Made by a program: the position numbers and the translations under genes. A stretch of DNA of 64,000 bases from Arachidicoccus ginsenosidivorans (GTDB lineage: Bacteria > Bacteroidota > Bacteroidia > Chitinophagales > Chitinophagaceae): contig NZ_CP042434.1 in NCBI RefSeq assembly GCF_007971385.1, positions 2,666,001 to 2,730,000 of the forward strand. Reading direction: 5' to 3'. Numbering within the stretch: the stretch's first letter is position 1; each line of letters opens with the position of its first letter. Under the pieces are notes generated by a model. The model did not search any database, was not told the origin of the DNA, and worked only from the letters and a program-made list of their open reading frames with translations. Of the stretch, positions 56,408 to 64,000 are shown piece after piece.

Positions 56408-59400
56408 ATGAACAAAAATGTAACGAAGTTATTGTCCTTTGCGGGGCCGACCGGCCTGTGTAGGATATTTTCCAGACTACTCGCTGTTATGTTGCTTGTA
56501 ACTGTCAGCAGTCAATTAATGGCGCAAAATAGCCATGTGGTACGAGGGGTGGTAACCAATGAGCAAGGTGCGCCCTTAGCTAATGTTTCGGTTCAGATTA
56601 AAAACGGCACAATCGGTACGGTAACCAATGAAAATGGTGCATTTAAATTGGAAGCTTCCACTTCAGATAGCCTGGTGTTTTCCTTAATAGGCAATCAGAC
56701 GCAGACACTGGCCGTTGGAGAAAGGGCTAATTTTAAGGTAACTTTATTAAGCGATGCGGCGGCCATACTAAATGATGTGGTTGTCGTGGGTTATGGTACT
56801 CAGAAAAAAAGTGATTTGACTGGTTCGGTATCCATTGTTGACGTAGATAACCTTAAAAAGGTATCTAACAGCAATATGAGTACCATGCTAGAGGGTAGGG
56901 TCGCAGGGGTGAATGTAACCTCTGATGGTGAACCTGGGGCGGACCCTACTGTAAGAATCCGTGGCATCGGATCTTTTGGTGATGTCTCGCCATTATATGT
57001 GGTGGATGGCGTGCCTGTGGGAACAACCATCAGAGATTTTTCTCCGAGTGACATTGAAAGTATGCAGGTATTGAAAGACGCATCTGCTGCAGCAATCTAT
57101 GGGTCCAGGGCGGCTAATGGCGTAGTCATCATTACCACCAAACATGGATTAAAAAATTCAAAGTTAAAGGTTAACTATTCAGGGTATGTCGGTATGGATA
57201 ATGTTCCAAAGACGATTAGCGTACTTGGCACTTCTGATTATCAGAAGATAAATAATATGAGCAGAGTAAATGCAGGCCAGCCACTGTGGAGCGGAAATGA
57301 CCCAAGCTCAGCTGATTATATCTCTGCTGACTCTTTAAATACGGACTGGCAAGATGCCACTTTTGTAACCGGCATGCGCCAAGATCATGCCCTTGGCTTG
57401 TCTGGTGGTGGAGAAAATTCGACTTATAATATTTCTATGGATTATTATAATCAGCAGGGAACCTTTGTTGGTGTGGGCCCAAGTATAATCGATATACACT
57501 TCGTATGACCAATACGACGGAACTAGGCATCCTAAAATTTAATCTTTCAGGCGTTTATTCGCATTCTGACCAAAATACGCTGAATACGACCAATCAGGTA
57601 GGCAGTTTTTTTGGATCAGAACCGCCTATGGTGCTTCAAATCCTAACAATGATCCCGACTATGCCTGTATACGATGCATCTACGACATCCGGTTATGGTA
57701 CGTATAATACAACGACACAGGGTGAAATGTATTCTCTTAATATGGTAGGTATGAATAATATGTTACAAAGAAGCACGAATGTTGACCGTATGTTGCTCAG
57801 CGGAACAGGGGAGGTTGATTTTGGTAAGCTTTTGTTGCTTAAAAACCAATCACTCAAATACAAATTGAATGTTTCCTGGGATAAGACCTATGCGAAGGAT
57901 TTTAACTGGGTACCTACTTTTGATTTTACGCCTTTCTATACCAATACCATTGCGAAACTGGATGAAGGTTACAGAAATTACACCACCGCACTGATTGAGA
58001 ATATTCTGACCTATACCGCCCAGTTTGGTAAACACAATTTGGAAGTGACGGCGGGGCAGACCTACCAAAATGACAATTATAATACGCTTACTGGGCATGC
58101 CGAAGGTTTTGCAGAGCCCTATAAAATGGAACTGGCTAATGGAGAGAGCACCGTGAGTTCCAGCTATAGTAGTCAACACTATATATCCTCTCTTTTGGGC
58201 AGGATTAATTATAATTATGATGAGAGATACCTATTGTCCGCAACCATTAGAAGGGATGGATCCTCCAGATTTAGTGAGGCAAATCGGTTTGGCTATTTTC
58301 CTTCTGTCTCTGTCGGTTGGAAAATCAATAAGGAAAAGTTTTTTAAAGTGGATGAGCACATAATTTCTGAATTAAAATTAAGAGCCAGTTATGGGGTGCT
58401 TGGTAATGAAAATATTGGAGAATATGCTTATTTGCAATCAGTCAACCGTAATTATGTCTATAATTTTAATAATGCAGTTGTTTATGGGGTAGTGAGCCTT
58501 CGGTTGTGGATGATAATTTAAAATGGGAAAGTAAAAAAATGACCAATATAGGTCTGGATATGACCCTTTTTGATCATCAATTGGATTTTACTGCTGAATA
58601 TTACAAGTCTAGAAGTTCTGATTTGCTGGTTGGCGTAAATATACCGTTATCAGTGGGCTCACTCAATAGTGCGCCAACGGTAAACGCAGGAACGATGGAT
58701 AACGCAGGGCTAGAGTTGTCGGCAACCTATCATAATCATAAACATGCGTTTAAATATGATATCTCGGCCAATGGGTCCACCTTATCCAATAAGGTCATTA
58801 GTCTTGGCAACAATGGTCAACCTATTTATGGTGCCGGTGCCAGAACACAGGAAGGGCAGGAAGTTGGTCGGCAGTTCGGATATGTTTATGAGGGCATTTT
58901 TCAATCTGTAGATGAAGTGAATAATGCGCCCTTTCAGTCGGCTGGAACCGGGCCTGGTGATATAAAATTCAAGGATTTAAATGGAGATAATGTAATTGAC
59001 GCCTCAGACCGGAGGGATTTGGGAAGCGCATTGCCCCATTTTTCCTATGGGTTAACTTTTATGGCTTCTTACAAGAATTTTGATTTTTCCATTATGGCTA
59101 ACGGTGTGGGCAAATTCCTGGTAGATGATGCCATTTATCGTTCCCTGATGCATTCTGATGGTGGACTGAACTGGTCATCAGATATATTAAATAGCTGGAG
59201 TACAGATAATACAACGACAAATATTCCACGGGTCGTTTATGTAGATGAGAATGGCAATGGGCGCGACTCTGATCGTCCAGGGTGGCTTCAAAATGGCGCT
59301 TATACCAAGATTTCTACCATATCCATTGGTTACACGGTTCCAACAAGGAAAATTTTCTCTTCTTTTCGGGCTTATGTTACCTGCCAGAATGTATATACTT

Positions 59401-59522
59401 TTTCTGACTTGAAAGATTACAATCCTGATTTTGCCGGTGGTGTATGGAATCCTGGCTTTAATTATGCCTCTTATCCAACACCCAGAACTTTTATGGTAGG
59501 GCTCAACTTTACATTAAAATAA
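56408..59522 (+). CDS. SusC/RagA-like TonB-dependent receptor (two frame breaks)
   Basis: About 1038 residues after repair, start at ATG 56408 (MNKNVTKLLSF). A signal region is followed by a carboxypeptidase-like domain (VRGVVTNEQGAPLANVSVQI), the SusC-type linker DVVVVGYGTQKKSDLTGSVS, the plug (GVNVTSDGEPGADPTVRIRG, VLKDASAAAIYGSRAANGVV) and a long barrel ending MVGLNFTLK. The frame breaks at the C3/A2 stretch 57478-57482 (repair gives VGVGPKYNRYTLRMTNTTEL) and at the G4 run 58486-58489 (repair gives VVYGGSEPSVVDDNLKWE). Both are one-base losses. With SusD downstream it forms the outer-membrane glycan importer of the locus. Confidence 0.94.
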
Positions 59523-59541
59523 CCTCCTAAATATAAACTTT

Positions 59542-61149
59542 ATGAAACTTTTCAAATATATATCTTTAGCGGTGATGACTGCCGTTATATTTGGGTCTTG
59601 TGACAAGAAGTTAGCAGTAACGGATCCCAATGCACAAACCTCTGCAGATTTCTGGAAAACAGAGAGTGATATCGCCGAGGGGGTTGTGGCGACCTATAAT
59701 TTATTATTAGTAGATGGTACTTTTGCAAGGACGCTACCTGCACTAGTAGATGTACGTGGGGATGATGTGAACTCGCAATCGCCTTGGACTATTTACCCTC
59801 TCACTGGTAATTTTACGGTACAAGCCGATTATGCGGGTGGTTATGATGTAGAGTCCTGGATATGGCGCGATTTTTACCAGATGATCGCTAAGGCCAATTT
59901 GGTGTTCTATAATGCCCCAAATGTCACTTTCAGTAATGATGATTATAAAAACAGGTTACTAGGGCAAGCTTATTTTCTTAGAGCGTTTGCTTACTATGAA
60001 CTGGCAGAGAACTACCAAGTGTGTCCGCTGGTACTTTCAAAACCGCTGGATCAAAGTGAATATTTCCCTGCTTCCGCCTCTGAGGATTCCATCTGGACAG
60101 CCATAGAATCAGACCTGATTAAGGCGCAATCTATGCTTCCTACCTCCTATGATAATGTAACAGGTGAGGATCAGGGACAAAAAGGCCGCGCCACCTGGGG
60201 AGCTGCGACCGGGCTTTTGGGCAAGGTGTACATGATCAGGGGTGATTATGCCAAAGCTGCGGCGGAGTTCAAGAAAATAATCGATGCGAATATTTATAAG
60301 CTCGTTGCAAATTATGGGGACAACTTTACCATGACCAATGAGAATAATACAGAATCTATCTTTGAAATTCAATTTGGTGATTTTGGTGTGGATGCGAATT
60401 GGGTGGAACCCTCTCTTTCCTCCTGGACACAAGGATCCGCACTGGATTTTCCTTATGGGCTAACGCAATATGGTGCTTGGGGTGATTTTCACCCGACTCA
60501 ATGGCTGTATAGTGAGTTTAAAAAGGAGCGTTGTAAAGATGGTAAGTTAGATCCCCGTCTTTACTGGACACTGGTCACTTACGAAAAGGAATATGATACG
60601 GATGGAGATGGCAGATCCAATACCATATTTGGGGAAAAGCCTTATGAGACCAATAAGTTGGATGCCTCTAATAACAACATCTATATAGCTAAATATACCT
60701 ATGCCAGAATACCAGGGCACACCATTGAGGGGGACGGGAAAGTTCCGGGCTCAGGTATCAATTACAGGTTTATGCGCTATTCTGAAATTTTGTTACTCTA
60801 TGCAGAAGCGCTCAATGAAATAAATGGCCCGACAAGTGATGTATATAAGTATATTCAAATGGTAAGAGATAGAGCGGATTTGCCTGATCTTGCCACGACT
60901 AAACCGGGACTATCCAAAGAGGAAATGCGCGATCAGATTGCGCATGAAAGAGCGCTTGAGTTTGGGGTGGAGGGAATCCGGTTTTTTGATATCATGCGCT
61001 GGAAGTGGTTGTCCAATCCAGATAAATTGTCTTTGCTGAAAAGCCATGACAGTGAATTTAATACTTATGTAACTGGACATGAATATCTGCCGGTGCCTCA
61101 GGGAGAGCTGGATACCAATCCTAATCTTTCCAAGAACTCCGCTAATTAA
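59542..61149 (+). CDS. SusD/RagB-like glycan-binding lipoprotein
   Basis: 535 residues. The lipoprotein signal ends AVIFGSC with Cys20. The SusD fold is helical with TPR-like pairs. Family segments are visible: KANLVFYNAPNV, RAFAYYELAENY, GLLGKVYMIRGDYAKAAAEFKKI, YRFMRYSEILLLYAEALNEI and ERALEFGVEGIRFFDIMRW near the end. It forms the lid of the SusC importer and binds the polymer at the surface. It follows susC by 19 bases. Confidence 0.95.
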   Translation: MKLFKYISLAVMTAVIFGSCDKKLAVTDPNAQTSADFWKTESDIAEGVVATYNLLLVDGTFARTLPALVDVRGDDVNSQSPWTIYPLTGNFTVQADYAGGYDVESWIWRDFYQMIAKANLVFYNAPNVTFSNDDYKNRLLGQAYFLRAFAYYELAENYQVCPLVLSKPLDQSEYFPASASEDSIWTAIESDLIKAQSMLPTSYDNVTGEDQGQKGRATWGAATGLLGKVYMIRGDYAKAAAEFKKIIDANIYKLVANYGDNFTMTNENNTESIFEIQFGDFGVDANWVEPSLSSWTQGSALDFPYGLTQYGAWGDFHPTQWLYSEFKKERCKDGKLDPRLYWTLVTYEKEYDTDGDGRSNTIFGEKPYETNKLDASNNNIYIAKYTYARIPGHTIEGDGKVPGSGINYRFMRYSEILLLYAEALNEINGPTSDVYKYIQMVRDRADLPDLATTKPGLSKEEMRDQIAHERALEFGVEGIRFFDIMRWKWLSNPDKLSLLKSHDSEFNTYVTGHEYLPVPQGELDTNPNLSKNSAN

Positions 61150-61243
61150 TTTTTCTACCAACCGACGGCGGCATCCGTTTACGATTATAAGCGGGTGTCG
61201 CTTTATCCTTATTGAAAATTTGAATTTAATAAAGCTACTTATT

Positions 61244-62746
61244 ATGAAACGCACACTAACAATCTTTTTGGCTGCCTTGTTGTTTTACGGCTGCTCAAAG
61301 GATGGTGGTGACTCGATTGGAAAGACACCAGCTGAGCCGGATACCACAACGACAACTACTCCAGAAACGGATTTTGATATTAATTCGATTGAAGATACTT
61401 ACGGGGACGTGGCTTCTTTTGATTATTATACCAAATGGGGATCCTATAATGTGCATGACCCTTCAATTAAGAAATTTGGAGACACTTATTATTGCTATAG
61501 TACGGATGTGGCATATGGCACTTCAGTTAGACCCGGCATTCAGATCAGAAAATCCAAGGATCTGGTACAGTGGACATTTGTGGGTTGGGTCTTTAGTGGC
61601 CTGCCGAGTTTAGCCTCAAATTATATTAAACAAAAGGGAGGCACACCCAATGATGGTATCTGGGCTCCCTATATTATGAAAGTCGGATCTGAATACAGAC
61701 TTTATTACGCATTGTCTTCTTCTACGGCAAGGCTTAGTGCTATTGGACTAGCGACAGCCAGCTCGCCCACTGGTCCGTGGACGGAAAAGGGGCTTGTGGT
61801 TACTTCCGCTGATGATGCCTCTATTCAAACGAATGCCATTGATCCTACAGTTATTGCCACTGAATCGGGTGAGTACTATATGTATTATGGATCAGCCTGG
61901 GATGGTATTTATGTGCTAAAATTAGATCCCGAAACAGGCCTTGCGGCCAGCTCAGGCGATAGAGGGAGCCGAATTGCCAACAGAGGGTTTACTGGTGGTG
62001 ATTATAATGGCAATATTGAAGCGCCAGAGATTATTTATAATAAGGCACAAAAGAAATATTATCTCTTTATTGCTTATGACTGGTTGGAAACAAAATATAA
62101 TACGCGGGTTTGCCGGGCGGATAAACCAATAGGGCCTTTTTATGATTTTAATGGAGCAGACGCTAATACCAATATGGATCATGGCCCGATGATTACAGCA
62201 CCATATAAGTTCACAGGTCATGGAGGCTGGCAAGGGGTATCGCATGTTAGTGTTTTTGATGATGATAACGGTCAGTACTTTATAGCTCATCAAGGCAGAC
62301 CAAGTGTGGATCCTTATTTTATGGATCTACAGGTGAGGAAATTATTTTGGACGGCGGATGGTTGGCCAGTGGCCTCTCCTGAAAGATATGCATGGGAAAA
62401 TAATGATGCAGCCACCAAAGGTGATCTTACGGGTGCCTGGGATTTTATTGTTTTGAACTATTCGGTCGTTCCAGGTTATGGCGACAAACAGACCTCTGCT
62501 GACCTACAGGTAGCTACTACGCTTAACATAATGTCAGACGGCAGTGTTAAAAATGGTTCCAGAACGGGAACTTGGACCTATAACGCTCCGGTAATGCAAA
62601 TTAGCTGGAGTGATGGAACGACAGATAAAGTGATGGTTCATAATGGACATGATTGGGAAAAGACAGGTCGACCAGTTACGTATTTGTTTACGGGACTCAA
62701 TAATGCCGGGACAGCCATTTGGGGTAAAAATTATAAATTTGAGTAA
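61244..62746 (+). CDS. GH43 lipoprotein, endo-1,5-alpha-L-arabinanase-like
   Basis: 500 residues from the ATG at 61244. A lipoprotein signal ends LLFYGC (Cys17), followed by a Thr-rich linker. The five-bladed propeller has catalytic Asp72 (VHDPSIKK), Asp200 (AIDPTVIA) and Glu259 (GNIEAPEI), the base, pKa modulator and acid of GH43. GDYNGNIEAPEI is close to the endo-arabinanase (AbnA-type) signature. A C-terminal beta domain (~410-500) is as in the longer members. Surface anchoring suits the first cut of arabinan before SusC/D uptake. The frame extends upstream of the ATG into susD and is not translated there. Confidence 0.9.
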   Translation: MKRTLTIFLAALLFYGCSKDGGDSIGKTPAEPDTTTTTTPETDFDINSIEDTYGDVASFDYYTKWGSYNVHDPSIKKFGDTYYCYSTDVAYGTSVRPGIQIRKSKDLVQWTFVGWVFSGLPSLASNYIKQKGGTPNDGIWAPYIMKVGSEYRLYYALSSSTARLSAIGLATASSPTGPWTEKGLVVTSADDASIQTNAIDPTVIATESGEYYMYYGSAWDGIYVLKLDPETGLAASSGDRGSRIANRGFTGGDYNGNIEAPEIIYNKAQKKYYLFIAYDWLETKYNTRVCRADKPIGPFYDFNGADANTNMDHGPMITAPYKFTGHGGWQGVSHVSVFDDDNGQYFIAHQGRPSVDPYFMDLQVRKLFWTADGWPVASPERYAWENNDAATKGDLTGAWDFIVLNYSVVPGYGDKQTSADLQVATTLNIMSDGSVKNGSRTGTWTYNAPVMQISWSDGTTDKVMVHNGHDWEKTGRPVTYLFTGLNNAGTAIWGKNYKFE

Positions 62747-62764
62747 CATTTTAAAATTAGAATT

Positions 62765-64000
62765 ATGTGGAAGCGAATGATTACTGCAGGATTAATGTGT
62801 ATCTTTTATTTATTAGCGATTGCCCAAAGCAAGTTAATTGTTCAGGCTGATAAGCCGGTAGCTAAGATACAACCGACCATGTGGGGGATATTCTTTGAGG
62901 ATATAAATTTTGGTGCTGACGGAGGGCTATATGCGGAACTCATTAAAAACAGATCCTTTGAATTTACCAAACCGCTAATGGGCTGGAAAGTTTTAAAAGG
63001 AAATAACGAGAACGTGCTGATCTTGAATCGCTCCAAGGAGACCCCTAAAAATCCCAGATTTGCTGAAATTAAGATTGGTGCAGATCAAAAGCCCATTGGT
63101 ATTGAGAACGAAGGGTTTAGGGGGATGGGTGTTAAACAGGGTGTAGGTTATACTTTTTCAGTGGAAGCCAAAATGAGTCAGGGTGGCCCGGGTATAATCC
63201 ATGGACAGCTCATCGGATCGGACAAAAAGGCCTTGGGTAGCGTATCGATTTCTGTTAAAGGTGCGAATTGGCAGTCTTATAAAGCTGATTTTGTTTGTGC
63301 ATCTACAGATGAAAAGGCACATTTTGTTGTTTGGTTCGAAGGTGCGGGAACTTATAATGTGGATATGCTTTCTTTATTTCCCCATGATACCTGGAAAAAC
63401 AGGCCGGGGGACTTAGAAAGGATCTTGTGCAACTCTTGGCAGATATGAAACCTGGTTTTATCAGATTTCCGGGGGGATGCATTGTAGAAGGTCGCAACCT
63501 TGCCAATAGATATCAATGGAAAAATACGGTTGGGCCCACCAATCAACGGCAAGTGATTATGAACCGCTGGAATACTGAGTTTGCGCATAAACAGACACCA
63601 GATTATTTTCAGTCCTTTGGGTTAGGCTTTTATGAATATTTCCAGTTAGCCGAAGATATCGGCGCCGAAGCTTTGCCTATCATAAATTGTGGCATGGCCT
63701 GTCAATTTAATAGTGCTGAAACTGTAGATACAACAGATTTAGGGAGTTATGTACAAGATGCACTGGATTTGATTGAATTTGCCAATGGCAGTGTGCAGAC
63801 AAAATGGGGTAGGTTAAGAGCAAAATTGGGGCATCCCGCTCCCTTTAATCTTAAAATGATGGGGATAGGAAATGAGAATTGGGGACCTCAGTATATTACG
63901 CGGCTTAAGATTTTTACAACTGCCATAAAAAAACAGTACCCGAATATTGAATTTGTTAATAGCTCTGGTACGGATCCCAGTGGCGAAAGGTTTGATTATC
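62765..64000 (+). CDS. GH51 alpha-L-arabinofuranosidase, cut by the window end (one frame break)
   Basis: About 410 residues are visible. The signal peptide is LLAIA-QS. An N-terminal carbohydrate-binding-like region carries MWGIFFEDINFGADGGLYAE, the usual start of GH51. The frame breaks at the G5 run 63406-63410. One added G continues into LVQLLADMKPGFIRFPGGCI, then EGRNLANRYQWKNTVGP, and then MMGIGNENWGPQY, which holds the catalytic acid/base Glu. The nucleophile Glu lies beyond the window. It should release arabinofuranose from oligosaccharides in the periplasm, completing the locus. Confidence 0.93.

Noticed and set aside
58501-58521. A separate short gene start (MDDNLKWE) inside susC
   Set aside because: It is only the continuation of the SusC barrel after a one-base loss in the G4 run at 58486-58489.
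61079-61243. Upstream extension of the GH43 lipoprotein frame
   Set aside because: The extension overlaps the end of susD, and the ATG at 61244 gives a perfect lipoprotein signal.

Overview
The window is a chromosomal piece of a member of the Bacteroidota, most likely of the Sphingobacteriia/Chitinophagia side (a Chitinophagaceae-like genome is my guess, not something the sequence proves). The grounds are a SusC/SusD pair with a hybrid two-component regulator, a secreted protein with a type IX secretion sorting domain, promoters of the Bacteroidota kind (TTTG or TTG, then about 17-21 bases, then TAnnTTTG), small outer-membrane barrels and many signal peptides ending in AQ.

Layout. 1-3.6 kb: the end of a TonB-receptor-like barrel, a CCDC81/HU-like membrane protein, two paralogous small outer-membrane barrel proteins and the ruins of a third. 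4.3-5.6 kb: a photolyase. 5.7-12.8 kb (minus strand): a MoxR-type operon in the order DUF58, transglutaminase, DUF4129, MoxR ATPase, TPR protein. 12.9-27.4 kb: housekeeping and accessory genes, including a methyltransferase, a T9SS cargo protein, a WYL regulator, a PH-like membrane protein, a TPR sensor kinase, a pentapeptide-repeat protein, rmuC, a GNAT acetyltransferase and lipB. 27.5-42.7 kb: a TonB receptor, an RRM protein, a fatty-acid desaturase, an e(P4)-type lipoprotein phosphatase, proC, gltX, an aminopeptidase P, pssA, purC, a gamma carbonic anhydrase, rsgA, a second PH-like membrane protein and a Panacea-domain protein. 43-46.3 kb: cytochrome c maturation (CcmE, CcmF and a small membrane protein).

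47.2-64 kb is an arabinan-type polysaccharide utilisation locus, all on the plus strand: GH27, a protein with three GH43 propellers in tandem, a hybrid two-component system (HTCS), SusC, SusD, a GH43 endo-arabinanase-like lipoprotein and a GH51 arabinofuranosidase that runs off the window. Two identical 27-bp palindromic sites lie in front of it, and one of them overlaps a good promoter. The likely logic is that SusC/D imports arabino-oligosaccharides cut at the surface, periplasmic GH43/GH51/GH27 enzymes release the sugars, and the HTCS plus a separate repressor-type regulator control expression.

Quality warning. At least ten and probably eleven reading-frame breaks occur in ten genes. Each is repaired by adding one base, in nearly every case to a run of identical bases at the break. 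This is the pattern of homopolymer under-calling in sequencing rather than pseudogene decay or programmed frameshifting. I annotate those genes as single loci over their repaired span and give the position of each break. The third barrel paralogue at 3.3-3.6 kb is different: it carries several independent lesions and is a true relic.
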